From positions 1,550,001 through 1,614,000 of the forward strand of contig NW_006917098.1 in assembly GCF_000516985.1 (NCBI RefSeq): DNA of 64,000 nucleotides, given 5' to 3'. Below the pieces are notes generated by a model that made no database searches, was not told the DNA's origin, and saw only the letters and a program-made list of their open reading frames with translations. Below are positions 43,359 to 55,951 of this stretch, piece after piece; the stretch's first letter is position 1; every line of letters begins with the position of its first letter. The DNA is from Pestalotiopsis fici W106-1 (taxonomy: Eukaryota > Ascomycota > Sordariomycetes > Amphisphaeriales > Sporocadaceae). The translations under genes were made by a program, and so were the position numbers.

Positions 43359-45263
43359 TGTTGTAGTCTGTGATGGAAGCAAATAGATGTTTGTATATAG
43401 GAGGACAGAGTGTAGTTGGTGAAAGATTATAGAGAAGGTTTAAACTGCAAGAATGGATGATGATTGGGAAAGTTTCCACGGAGCCAACCGGACACTGGTC
43501 AAACCTTTATAGCCAGATCAGAAACCACAATTGTATCTCGGGACAACGTGGTTCGTCATGGAGCAGCCTCTCAAAGGTGTCAATATCGAGTCAAGTCGGT
43601 AGGGACGGATGCTAGGGCCTGATGAGAGCACTAACTACAACTTCTAATATCTAGTGCTTATTAGTCAGTAGTAGCTATACACAACCAGGTCGATCGTCAC
43701 GTAACGTAAAGGGTCCCCAAGGGTTCATGATGGACTTGGCAGTCGCAGATTTCAACAGTCCGACGTGCCTGTCTAGTGACTGCATGCTCTTGCGATTTAT
43801 CAGCCGTCATTCAAGAGAATCTGTCACTAGTGGCATGGCCGGACGGACTCGAGAAGAGGTCCGGAGACTATTCATGGTTAGTCTACGGCTACGGAGTTAG
43901 AGTTTCGAATGTAAAATCCGGAGAGACTACACCCAGAAACAAGATCCTATGGCGTTTCTTGACCCAGGATGCTGGTTTAGCACGCGAGATGACAAAGCAG
44001 ATTGGGTATTCACGGGCAATACGTCAACTATCCTCAGCTAACCACGTACAAGGTGCCCTAGGACCACTGTCAGATGGGCCACATATGAAAAGGGGCACTG
44101 CCTAGTAGTCTGAACGAGTGCAAAGTATCATTGATCCGGCCGGTAATCCAGTCACTACACCTGCTGATTAATTCGTCAGGGTCCAACTGTGAATATATTA
44201 TATACCTCAGGAATGGCTCATGGTCTTGGAAATGCTCAACTGTGTAAAAGTTATGGAGAATACGATAAACCAACTTGGCCATGTCGTTGATAAAAGATAG
44301 ATATATCGAGAATTGAAATCTCTTTCTTCTCGACATTTTCCTAAAGCGACCATTGCAGTCCCGTCAGGAAGAAGCCGCCCTTGGCAGAGCCAATATTCGA
44401 AAAGGCCCTTGGAAAAGTAAGCCGTTTAGTAGTCCCGGGGGGATGAGCAAGTTCAAGTTTCAAGCCTGTGAGGCGCTTAAGCCTACAACAGACTTGTCAC
44501 CACTACTGGGTAGCTCAACGATCCATCCGTCCTTTTTCCCACCACCCAGCGCAAACAAATACAGTTTGAAAAAAAAAGCGCCAAGGCAGCTCTTTTTGGA
44601 ATCGAGCCGGGCGTGCTTTAATTTATGACTAAGCCACTAAAGTTCTTGACATTGAAAAAAGTGATGCTCGGATCTGCAAAGCAAAGTACTGATGAATTAC
44701 TTTTGTTGCACTCGAATTGAAAAGATAAGCCTTGTTTTCTTCTTCTTTTTCCCGCTCTCTATCAAGATGTCACGACAAGGGATAATCGAGCCAATCATGT
44801 CGTGATTATCTAATGTATGCAAGGTGGTGCAACAAGCGAAATGGGCAATCAAAAATGGCGGCGTCTGACTGCCTGCCGCAAGCCCCGTCTGGATTGGGAT
44901 GCTTTTTATCCGAACTGCGCCACACTACACTAAGGTGGGAGGAGATCAGAGACATAACGCGAAAAGCTGCAGAGAGAAACACGTCGCAAGGAGAGATTAA
45001 TCACTTGTCTCGTATATCATCTTTTTTGCTCGTCGTTCTCTTCTCAGGCGTCATCTTTTGCTCGATTCGTACCTTTTAATTCTTTTTTCTTAAGGACACC
45101 CGACACACACACAAGTCCCTCACTCGTGGGCTTGTAACCAAGCACGCACCTTTTCAAAAAAGGGGGGTTTCGCTTACTGATTACCCTGCTGGCTTCTCGA
45201 ATCTGATGAGAGAAAGGGTCTGGATATTTTGAAAACAAAAAAAAAAAAAAGGACGCACCCAAG
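43359..45263. other. Intergenic, 1.9 kb, no gene I can support
   Basis: A CGG-N6-CCG pair (CGGAGCCAACCG, about 43478-43489) lies upstream of the HpcH-type gene. An 88-codon ATG frame on the minus strand (44336-44070) has no recognisable domain. Pyrimidine-rich stretches occur around 44725-44760, ahead of the GDP-mannose transporter, as in many fungal housekeeping promoters. Confidence 0.4.
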
Positions 45264-46533
45264 ATGAGTCGCCATGACAGTGGTCCCGGCTCATTGAGCA
45301 AGCTGGGCAATAACCCTGGCGCTTCGATAATGGCATATTGTCTCGCGTCCATTAGCATGACATTGATCAACAAATACGTCGTGTCTGGAACGTTTTGGAA
45401 TCTGCACTTTTTCTACCTTGCGGTTCAGGTAAGTCTGGCTATTGCCGATCGCAGTTCTGGTGAGATGCGACTTGATGACTGACCACTTGGATTAGTCCAT
45501 TGTGTGCAGTGTAGCCATCATTATATGCAAACAAGCCGGTCTCATCAAAGACCTTGCACCCTTTGATGTTGGGAAAGCCCAGAGATGTATGTATTTTTTT
45601 CTCCCAATGCTATACACATCAAGTTATTAACTAGTCAATAAAAATAGGGTTTACCATCTCCGTCCTGCTCGTGGGGCAAATCTACACGGGCAACAAGGCG
45701 CTACAATTCCTCTCGGTGCCCGTCTTCACCATTTTCAAGAACCTGACCATCATCGTCATTGCCTATGGCGAGGTCCTGTGGTTCGGCGGGCGCATGACCT
45801 CGCTCATGCTCTTGGCCTTTGGCCTCATTGTTCTGAGCTCCGTCATCGCCGCCTGGGCCGATATCCAGGCCGCCGTCGCCGAGGCCAGCGGCAACGCCTC
45901 GCAGGCCTCGGCCACCGTGTCCACCCTCAATGCCGGCTATGCCTGGATGGGCATGAATGTCTTTTGCGCCGCCGCCTTTGTCCTCGGTATGCGTCGTCGC
46001 ATCAAGAGCATGGGTTTCAGCGATTGGGACAGTAAGTTTTCCTTCCCCAGCTCAAGTCTGGCAAGTATAGAAACAATAGGTGCTGATATATTGATGAAGC
46101 AATGTTCTACAACAATGCATTGACTATTCCCGTCCTGGTGGTTGGAACCGTCCTGACCGAAGATTGGTCCAGTGAGAACGTGGCCCGAAACTTTCCCTTG
46201 GAATCTCGCAACGCCATGATGATTGGTATGATCTACTCGGGTCTCGGAGCCATCTTTATCTCATATTGCTCGGCCTGGTGCATTCGCGTCACTACTTCAA
46301 CGACATACTCCATGGTCGGTGCGCTCAACAAACTGCCCATTGCCATCAGTGGTCTCATATTCTTCAATGCTCCGATTACATTCGGTAGCGTGTCGGCTAT
46401 AGTTTTGGGTTTCATCAGTGGTTTGGTATATGCCTGGGCAAAGATTCGCCAAAAGGAAGAAACAAAGATGACGCTTCCGACGACAAATCCTTCCACCTCG
46501 ACTGAAGGCCGGGGCAAGAAGGATGACGCGTAG
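45264..46533 (+). CDS. vrg4: GDP-mannose transporter, Golgi
   Basis: Four exons: 45264-45428, 45496-45586, 45648-46031, 46100-46533; 1074 bases, 357 residues. About ten membrane helices; early [17 protein letters not shown] and [22 protein letters not shown] are typical of the family, and [16 protein letters not shown] is the conserved GALNK nucleotide-sugar motif of Vrg4/Gmt proteins. The protein exchanges cytosolic GDP-mannose for GMP across the Golgi membrane to feed mannosylation. The C-terminal tail is hydrophilic with a Lys-rich end (KKDDA). The housekeeping role fits the long pyrimidine-rich promoter. Confidence 0.94.
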
Positions 46534-47099
46534 ACATCACATCACAAACCGCTTCTATAGACAACCATGTCCAGGACGAAATCAGACGTCGGATATGGAC
46601 CCCGTGTCAAGCTCGACACAAGCGTACAGCAAGACAGTGAAACAGGATATATCTGTCAACTGCAAGCAGAAGACAATGACAAATAAACTTTGATTGATCC
46701 AAGTGACCTTTTTACGGATCTTATGCACACGCTATGCCAGACCCAAGAACGCCATCGCTGACGCTGTTTCATGTATTCTCAAGTTCTAGTCCCCCACCTC
46801 CAAAGACCCGCTATTCTATTCCTGTATAGCTATTCGAGAAAGAAAGAAGAAGAAACGGTGAGGGTAGTTGAAGTGAAAGAAAAAAAATAGTGTCAGTAAT
46901 ACAGCCCCACGCTTGAGAGCTGAGAGCAAAAAGAAAGGGAAAAAAGAAGCAAAAGAATGAAGAAAATGATGGAGACCAAAGTTGTCTCCAACCGCGATGA
47001 ACAATGATTGTACAAGGCATGGCCCCATCACCAAATATGGATATCTTTTTTTACAATAAAAAAGTCGTAACAAATCGTGTCCTCTCACCTCAGTTCGCG
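46534..47099. other. Intergenic between convergent genes
   Basis: 566 bases of 3' flanks of the transporter and the kinase; nothing specific seen. Confidence 0.4.
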
Positions 47100-49434
47100 T
47101 CATGAAACCTCTTCAGCTTCTGCCTCCTCTTTGAACTTTGGTCCGCCTTCAACCTGGATTCCATTGCGCACCCATTCCATGGAAGCGACTTTGTCCAGTG
47201 TCCACCGGCTCCTGGCTCGCTTGAGCAGGCCTTCGGTGACCTCCATGGCACCCTTGAGACCCACTGCTTCGAACTTGGCCTCGTCACCTTCGTGATCGCC
47301 GTCGTCGCCGGCGTATTTTATCCACCGCCAATCCACTCGAGCGATCCTGTGGCTTGTACGACTACGCATCCTGAGCGCATCGCTGGCTCCAGGGGGTGGA
47401 TCAAAAGGTAGGCGCGCTTCTAGAAGTGCGTAAAGGAGGACTCCCATGGACCAGGCATCAATCGCTTTCCCGTCGTATGGCTGCCCTAGAATGACTTCGG
47501 GTGCAGCATAATCATCAGAGCCACATCGAGTCTCTAGTTTTTCGTCATCTGCCACACGGCGAGAAAGTCCCAGGTCTGTCAATGTAATGACCGAATCGGG
47601 ATATGTAGCCCAGTCCTGATTTGGGTTTGCTAGTTGTTCTACAGGAACATTCACAAGAACGTCTAAAATAACCATGGTTAGTAACGAGAGGGGCCATCAC
47701 ATGAGAAAAGGAGGTTGAGCAAAAAGGAGAATCGCAAATCGAAAGTGTTTCCACTTGAAAACAAGCCAACAGCATGCACCTACTTTCTAGCTTGATATCC
47801 CGGTGCACTATCCGTCGATCATGAAGGTATTGGACAGCGCCAACAAGCTCGGCAAAGATTCTGGTCAGTAGTGAGGGTGTGAGTAGCTCTTTGTGCCGAG
47901 CAGCTAGGTCGAATAGGTCACCACCTGGACAGTAGCTGAGGACCAGTAATGCGCGGGTCTGCTCTATGTTCCAGGCTTTCAAGTGAACCAAGGACGGGTG
48001 ATGCAATGTTTGCATAATTTCAAGTTCTCGTTTCAGGCTCATCTCGATTCGGTCTTCTGACGCGCCGCCTCGGGGGCCATGTTCGCAAACCTTGACAGCT
48101 ACTAGAGTTTTGAGATCTGGTTCCGTAGCAATGAGAGATTTCGTGGTGTCGTGGTCGTCAATGTTCACTTGACTGGTCGCCAACACCACTCTACTAAATG
48201 TGCCTTCGCCGAGCTGCTTAATGGCGCGCCATCTCCTGAGTTTATTATCATGTCGCCCATACGCCTCAAAGTACTCTGCTTTTGGAGCTTTAGACTGGCT
48301 CACAGAGCCGTCGTTACTATGCGATGATTCGCTCGGTGGTGGGGTTGGAGGCTGTTGCGCGGGAACCAGGCCGCGCGCGGCCCCAAGGTTTGGTTCGCGC
48401 CGAAGAGGATTTTCGGTGGTTGCAGTCCGACCAGACTCGGCCCGGGCGTGCGATCCGGATACTGTAGTTTGCCTCTTGGGTACTGCCATGGGATCCGGTA
48501 TATACTCGCTAACACTTCGATTGCGCCCATGTGTGTGCTCGCCAGCCGTGCCTTCTGCCCCTTTCAGACCAACGTATGCTTTCCGTTTCGTCTGGTTCGC
48601 CAGCGCTGCAGCCACAGACTCGCCATTGGTCGTGACAAATACAGAGTCGGGCATGGTCGCGGTGTGAGCTGCCTCGCGCGAAGGTGGTCGAGCACCGAGT
48701 CGTCTCCAAGGTCCAGGTGAATCACCCATAAGCAGAGGTGACGGTAGTGGTGTGAGATCGCCCATGGCAGCAATGAGAGGACTCGGGACTGCCGAACTGG
48801 AAGCAGAGCCAATACTATTGGCTATTGCCTGCTTGACCGAGGGTGTTCGCGATATAGGCCTGAGACTCGACGACGAGGTCTTGCGCTGGACTGACAGGCC
48901 TCCAGGAGGATTGTAGCCCGAGGGAGTGAGATTGCTGTGCACGTAGCTGTTGGCGCTGTCGTTACGACTAGGCATAGAAGGTCGAACGTCGGTCGTGATC
49001 TGGAGAGGGCTCTTTCTCCCGTCCAAATCGGCCGAAGAAGGAGGAGACTTGTGCAGTCTTTCGCTGTATAGTGGAATGGGATTCTCGGCGGCGACAATTT
49101 CGGATAAAGGCGGCGACGGCGCAATAGTGTGGGATTGGAATTGGTGTTGAGCAACAAGGTGTGTCGGTGGCTTTGGGCTCATGGTGTCACCACCAGCAGC
49201 AGGCAAAGGTTGTTGTTCAACATGGCCATGGTGGAAGTTGGCGTAGGACGACAGAGGAAGAGATTGGTTGGTGTGGATGTTACGGCGATTAATGTCCTCG
49301 ACGGTTTGGCCTAGGACAGCCGGATCGGGAGAGTTTAGTAACGGGAGGGCGTCGGGTGCAAGCCTGGTACTCCTGCTGCGATCCACGAAAGCGTCCTGGG
49401 GCAGGGTCGGGGGTGGTCTGCTGCTGCTGGTCAT
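47100..49434 (-). CDS. Fungal Ser/Thr protein kinase with long disordered N terminus
   Basis: Two exons (49434-47784, 47662-47100), 121-base GT-AG intron; 2214 bases, 737 residues from ATG 49434. The first 400 or so residues are Pro/Ser/Thr-rich and disordered. The kinase domain then reads [16 protein letters not shown] (Gly loop), [10 protein letters not shown] (catalytic Lys), [25 protein letters not shown] (HRD), and [11 protein letters not shown] where DFG is replaced by [23 protein letters not shown] (APE) and [20 protein letters not shown] follow. All catalytic residues are present, so it should be active. The GSDDYAAPE loop groups it with CAMK-like fungal kinases, but I cannot name an orthologue. 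The ATG is chosen because no earlier ATG is in frame. Confidence 0.9.
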
Positions 49435-49531
49435 TGTCGGCTTTCGGGGGCGTGGGATTCCAAATGTCGAGAACAAAACGGCAAACAAACAGGGCAGGCT
49501 TCCCACAGCCCAGCAGAGGCAGCAGAAGAGA

Positions 49532-49560
49532 CTGGACCTGGACCTGGACCTGGACCTGGG
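49532..49560 (-). repeat. Hexanucleotide repeat (CTGGAC)n in the kinase leader
   Basis: Four copies of CTGGAC on the plus strand, followed by CTGGG; about 100 bases upstream of the kinase ATG. Confidence 0.85.
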
Positions 49561-50023
49561 CCGGACTGGAATCCCGCGCTGCTTGCTTTGCTTGCTGCTT
49601 TCTGCTGTTCTGACTAAGTTACCGGCCGAGGGACCAGACTTGCGTCTGCGATTACGGTTTTGGAGGGGATTTTTTTTTAAGAGGGGCGGAGCCAACAATA
49701 GGTGGTACTGGATACGGAGAAATCAGTGGCTGAGGAGAGCAGGTAGTAATAGCAATAGTCGTAGTAAATTACTGTAGGGTAGCGAATGGGATAGGTAGGT
49801 GGGCTGGTTCCGTCCGCATCCGTTTGGTTGTGCATGCGAGTGAGTGGACGTGGGCGTGTTCTGCAAGTGTGAGTGTACGTGCGTGCGTATGTGTGCGGCG
49901 CGCGCGCACGATGTGGGTGTAGTGTAGTAGGTGTGGGTGGGACAAGTTGGACAGTTCGTCCTTCCTGACTGTCTGTCAACCTTGAATTGTGACTCCTCGA
50001 GCTTTCTCTCCCTTTGGGTGCTG

Positions 50024-50053
50024 CTGACCTGACCTGACCTGACCTGGACCTGG
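50024..50053 (-). repeat. Pentanucleotide repeat (CTGAC)n
   Basis: Four copies of CTGAC on the plus strand running into CTGGACCTGG, related to the hexamer repeat 460 bases away. Confidence 0.8.
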
Positions 50054-52500
50054 CACCGTACTGGAACCTGCCTGGGACTCGAACCGGGGATTCACAACTG
50101 CGACTGGCCTAGCCGGGGGGGCAATTGGGAGTTCGAAATCGAAAGGTGCTGGAAGGCGCTGCACTTGGGCGGGATTGATACGGGGTAGCGCCGCAGCTAT
50201 TTCATTAGCCTTCTTTGCTAGCCTCCCGCCCAGAAGATTGACTGCTTCCTAGGGCGCCTCCGAGGGGTTTAGTAGATGAATTGCTCTATGTAGCCAAATG
50301 ATAGCTAGCAGGCTTGTGAGCTGCAGTTGTCGGCAAAAGCAAAATGGATCTAGTATGTAACAAGATGGTCGGTTGCAGATGTGCTGTAGTTGAAAGCTTC
50401 TTATTACTCGCGTTCGATGACGAGGTCGATGATAGTACGCGGGGCTCTCGGACCTGATCGACTACTTGAATTTAGACATGCAGGAAAGGTCAGTACAGAT
50501 TCAAGTATTGTTGTATTCTGTATTTTCAATGAAATCTGCAGATATTTTGTAGACGACTGTCGGTACAAGAATTAGATCAGCTTTCAGGGACGTTTCATCA
50601 AGACCCTCCGCCCATACTATTCGTAGTTTTTGAACCCGTGGCGGCGATATTCCGTACCAGCAAGACGCGAGCACGAAAGTACTACTTTAAGATCGGGCCT
50701 GTGCTTGACTGGGCTGGTGGCTGCTTCGCGCGCCGGGACTTTGATCCTCACGAGGGACAAGCAAAGTGGATTGGGAGCGTCTTTGCGATCAATCCCAGAA
50801 GAAAATTCCAGGTACATACCTTGTCTAGATATGTTGTGAAATAGGTAGAAGGTCGTATCATGCAACAGTTGTGACTACTAGGTTACCATATGGTGGTTGT
50901 CGTCTCGTGCACCTAGTCAGTGGCTGACGACCAATAATCGTGGCCCGAGTTCCGTCTTACACGTTGCAGTCCATGTAATACGGACGGCGTGGGTAGTCCG
51001 TATGTCTTTGGCGTCGTCGTCAACCAAAGTCCCCAAAACTGTAATAAGTATTGTAGGTGGTTGGGCGTTGTGATCAGCGAGTTCCTTGCCTCTTCTTTTT
51101 CAGCCAGCGACACGTCTGTTATCGTGCCAGCAATTGATTGATGATTTCTACTTGTCGGGGCCGGCACCGAAAACCGAAAGGTCGACTCCAACCCCCAGGC
51201 TTCAGCTCCCAGTCTTTTCCAGGAACAAAATGTCAAACAGGAGTCCTAGTCTGATCAATCTCAGCGGGGTGGGCCAACGAGGGAGGGATCAGCCTTCTGG
51301 ATATGCACGGTGATGTACTGTAACGTTGAACTCAAAAAAATTGAATGCAGGGTGGATCGTCTCTCGCTATCAATTGACCAGGGCTAGTAATTAGATATGC
51401 GCTTTCTTGCCGGACAGATATCTGTTCAAGATTGCGGTACACTGCAGTCGGTAAATGTAGCTTTAAAGTCAGGTGGTACGTTTGTTGGTAGGTATATGGA
51501 CCAGATGTTCATGATAGATGAAAGCTTTCTTTTGCTTCTCGAATCTTCATTGAAATAGAAATATTCTTGCAGTGTTGTGAATCAGTCCTGGCTAGGGAGA
51601 CAAGGGCATTCAAGGGAGGAATGCTAGAGGCAGAAGGTGATGGCGATGACGCTGTCTTGCAGTCGTCGAGTTGATCCCGAGGTTGGGAGGGGGGATGAGT
51701 ATGAGTTGATAACCTCGAGTCTCACTGCATCCTGTTGGTCAGAATATGGGCAAGTCATTCGGGAAAAGACTGATTGACTGTGATTAGCGAGATGCAGGAT
51801 GGATTTTGGGGATGGATTCGACCATTACCGACTTGTTGCGTCTCCATTATTAAAGAGCCATTACTTGCCATAGTATTCCACGATCCCCGAGTCAGGCGCT
51901 GCTTCTTTTTTTGACAGGGGCTCCCTAAAGTGATTGACAGGCCTCCCTCTGTTTATTTTATTTTCGCTCACAAGGTTAAAAGTAGCGTAGTGTATTGCGC
52001 GGCACGCGAATGAACCTTGGGCAGGCCCTGGCATTCAATTGCTCACTCTATTTCCACAGGGCTGGGTCGAGTACAAAGTACATTGCTCAAGAACTTACAA
52101 GGCAGTAATCTGTAATTGTACCTACATTACATACAAGCCTACCGACTCGTCAGGCCTAGAGTTCATGTTCAATGCATTTGCATATGTGACTTCTCCTTCT
52201 TTCCATAATTAGAACAGGTACAATTACACAGGCTCTGTTGCTACACCATTACAATTGATCGTGAACAAGAGCTGAAATACCTACACACACGCACTTGGAC
52301 CTCTGGGGGATTGCATGTACCATTTTGCACTACTGGTCCCGAAAGGCGCAATTCAGATCGGGGCCATCAGCACTTTCGGGACACCACCCGGACGCTAAAA
52401 GTGGTGCCAGGCAAGCCCCAAGGCTCATGGTCCCAATACCAAATGCCATCATCCAAAATGTCCTTTCCTACTATCAAGAGGTCCGCCCTGGCTATCGTGT

Positions 52501-52552
52501 GCCATGGTATGCCATCGTGAGCCATCGTCTGCCATCTTGTCGGCCATCGTCT
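52501..52552 (+). repeat. Five copies of a GCCATCGT-like 10-base repeat
   Basis: GCCAT starts at 52501, 52511, 52521, 52531 and 52543; three copies are GCCATCGT exactly. Spacing is 10, 10, 10 and 12 bases, close to one helical turn. Confidence 0.7.
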
Positions 52553-54075
52553 GTCATATGACTCTTGTGGCTTGAGAAACCAGATTACCCATTGTTGTCA
52601 TTCGATATTGAACAATGTTCCAGAATCTCTAATATGGAACGACATTTTCTATTACTAGGAAAATTCTGCTTAGTCCCGTGGCTCACGTTTTCTTCTGCCG
52701 CTGCCGTTCCCTTCATTTCGTTTCTTTCATTTCGTGCCGGGGTATTTGGAATGAGTATGATCATCATACCACGGCCGCTATCCCAACATTAAATTTTCCC
52801 CATTGTGCTGCCACGTATGCCCGAGCCGAAACCTTTAAAAAAAAAAAAAAAATGCTTGCCAGTTTAACCAGTTCCTTTGCACGAAATGGAATTCGGTTTG
52901 TCTCGTTCGAGGTACACGGCGAGATGTGGTAATGATGTCAGTGTTGACCCTTGTGACGCCTAGACAGCTCCATTCATTCCATGAATCGCAGAAGCTCCTG
53001 GCGCATTTCGACCGACATCCGTCTAAACACCCACGAGGGAGGGAAAAAAGAGGGCTGAGGGGGAGGGGAAAGCTTTCGAGAAATCCCATAGAGATGGTTC
53101 TTTAGCCCCACGGTCTAGCTTCCTGATGTTTGATTGGTGTTCTGGCGCATAGTGACATGTCTTTCAGCTAGGTAGTTTACACAAGCCTATTATGGGATGT
53201 CATGTCCCCTTCCTACGCTGCGCCGTTACGTTTCCTTGCAGTTTTGCTACCTTGGTCTTTCAAATATGTGTGGGTGTATGGGTGTCTGCTAATCTCTCTC
53301 CATAATATGAATCTCGGCAGTGGCTGGATGACACCCATCCCAATCCAGATATATCTTTAGTTAAATAGTATATGGCAACATGGTGTGGTGCATTGTTCAA
53401 AACCACCCGACTGCATGACCGCATGCATCACCGTTGTCAGCACTCGACCATTGTTCTTTGTGACCAAAACTGCGAGCACTCGATACGGTCCTCCTGGGTA
53501 AGGGGGCTTCACAGTTCATTCTTGCTTGACTACTCCTAGTTTTGGTTGGTGCTGGTCAAGGCACAGCACGATCGGCAGTATACCCTTAAAATTCGGATCA
53601 GCTGTCCTCAAGTTTGTAATCAGGTGACCGAAGCAATCAAATACGATTCTTTTTATCAAAGAAATCATTAGTTCAACTCATCCCTTGGAACGTCGCCAAC
53701 ATTGATGGACAGCTTTGGTTTTGACCTCTTGCCCAAATCTTCGTATCCACGTCAGAGACGATGGCGGAAACGCCCGAGGTTATAAGCCGGCAATTGATCA
53801 ATGAAAAGGCAATAGTGATTCATTGTTTTGCGGGCAACCCCTCTCCGGGAACATCTCACGGAAGGTGTATAATGTGATAGCTCAGAGATAATCAGGGATC
53901 TGGACATGCAAAGTGCCGAAAGGTCATGATGCGGGGAAATCTACCTAGGGGGTCGATGGGGTCGCATTTGCGCCTGTTGGCGGGTTTACTCTCATTCTGG
54001 GACATTGTTCATTGTTGGAAACTTCAGATTCAAACATCAGTGGAATAGGTACATGCGCGGTCGAATTCTGTCAAC

Positions 54076-55951
54076 ATGGAAGCAATGCAATCTGCACCAC
54101 CGTTCAAGTTGAAAGACGACCCCATTGAGAATCAGCGCACGCTCAAGGTACGTGTGATCGGTGCAGGATACTCGGGCATCTATCTAGGTATTCGTATCCC
54201 ACAACGGCTACGAAACATTGATCTTCAAATCTATGACAAGAATGATGGTGTTGGTGGGACGTGGTGGGTGAATAGATATCCAGGTATCGTACTTACCATC
54301 ATATTGCCGGTAAAACGTCTTCATCTACTGACATTTTGCGTCTAGGTTGTGCCTGTGATGTACCGTCGCATAGCTACCAGTACTCTTTTGAGCCAAATCC
54401 AGATTGGTCCAATCTCTATGCTCCGCGGGCCGAGATACATGCCTATCTGGATCGCGTGGCCGAGAAGTACGGCGTGAAGCGGTTCGTGAAACTTCGACAC
54501 GAGGTTTTGAGCTGCGAATGGGATGCCTCATCTCAAAAATGGATCCTGGATATTCGCCGTCTCGAGACGGGCGAAGTATTCAAAGATGAGGCACATGTTT
54601 TGATTTCCGCAAAAGGAAACCTCAGCGACCCGGCCTGGCCGAATATCCCTGGCCTAGACACCTTTGATGGCGAGGTGATGCATTCTGCCCGGTGGAAGGA
54701 GGACTATGATTTCAAGAACAAGAGTATTGGGGTCATCGGCAATGGCTCAAGTGCGATTCAGATTGTTCCACAACTTCGAAAAATCGAGGGGACTCAGCTC
54801 TCCTGTTTTGTGAGGAGCAAGACGTGGATCACAAACCCTTTTGGTGATGGTAATAAGCCTGAAAATATGAATATTTTTATTTCATTCGACTAACTTGTAC
54901 AGTAACTATGCAAAAGCTTGGATTGGATCCGGCAGTGCTTGAATTCTCGAAAGAGCAGAGAAACGAGTTTGCAACCCAGCCGGAAAAGTTTCTTGCTTTT
55001 CGCAAGGCTATTGAAGCGGATGGTAATACAATTCACGCTGTAACCTTGAAAGATACAGATATGCAGCGCACTGCCATTGAATTCTGTCGTGCGGCAATGA
55101 GTGGTCGTCTGTCCGCAAAACCCGAGATCGCAGACTTTCTCATACCTTCTTTCGGCGTCGGTTGCAGAAGGCCTACGCCTGGGCCCGGGTATCTTGAGGC
55201 TCTTGTCGAGTCGAATGTGGATTTCATTACCGACCCCATCTCGGAAGTGACCAAAAATGGCATCATGCTCAAAGGGGGTAGACATGTCGATCTTGATTGT
55301 CTTGTTTGTGCTACCGGGTTCAATGCTTCGGCTCCTCCTCCCTTCCACGTCAAAGGAAACGGCATCACACTCAAGGAGAGGTTCACGCCATTTCCTGAAG
55401 CATACCTATCTATCGTTGTCGATGGATTTCCCAATTTCTTCATCATGCTGGGACCAAACTCGGCCATTGGGGCTGGCTCCTTGAACGTAATTCTAGAGTC
55501 CGAAGGCGATTACATTGTCAAATGTATCCGGAAGCTCCAGAAAGAAGACTATGCGTCCATGAGTATAAAAAAGGCACGAGTCGCTGACTGGTCCGACTAC
55601 TGTCACACGTACTTCAAGGGGACTGTATACATGGATCAATGCAACTCTTGGTACAAGAGCGCCGGTGGGACAGGGGATATAGTCACGGGACTCTGGCCGG
55701 GAAGCGCGCTACATGCCGTTGAGGCGTTGCGAGCTCCAAGATGGGAGGACTACGAGTGGGAGAGCGTCGGCGGGGGAGAGAATCAAATGCGGTGGCTGGG
55801 CAATGGATGGAGTCTCACGCATACCCGGGTCACACCTGATGAATATGGTGGTGACCCTGCTTGGTATCTTGAGCCTCGCTTTCAGAGTGTGCCGGTACCT
55901 GGATTCCCGGAGGATGATGCAGAGTTCAAGTCGAAGCCATTTTCGCATTAA
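54076..55951 (+). CDS. Baeyer-Villiger-type flavin monooxygenase
   Basis: Three exons: 54076-54283, 54346-54849, 54903-55951; 1761 bases, 586 residues. The FAD-binding motif VIGAGYSGIYLGIR starts at residue 28 and is followed by NDGVGGTWWVNRYPGCACDV, a conserved BVMO stretch. The BVMO fingerprint reads FDGEVMHSARWK (F-x-G-x3-H-x3-W with Lys in place of Pro/Asp). The NADPH-binding motif is IGVIGNGSSAIQIVP and the ATG motif LVCATGFNAS. The enzyme should use NADPH and O2 to insert oxygen next to a ketone or to oxidise a heteroatom. No polyketide synthase or terpene gene lies beside it. The C-terminal 120 residues (GENQMRWLGNGWSLTH) are typical of fungal steroid-monooxygenase-like members. Confidence 0.93.

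Larger units (their letters stand above)
49435..54075. other. 4.6 kb region without a recognisable protein gene
   Basis: The first several hundred bases must be the kinase leader and promoter and include two short tandem repeats. From about 50,400 to 54,000 no frame exceeds about 110 codons and none shows a domain or consistent splice pattern. It could hold regulatory sequence, non-coding RNA genes or decayed genes. Confidence 0.5.

Noticed and set aside
44070..44336. 88-codon ATG frame on the minus strand
   Set aside because: No domain, no neighbours that support it, and frames of this length are expected by chance in 1.9 kb.
50060..50130. tRNA-like T-arm (reverse strand GGTTCGAGTCC)
   Set aside because: The would-be T stem does not pair (CCCGG against CCCAG) and no anticodon or D arm fits. 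Chance similarity.
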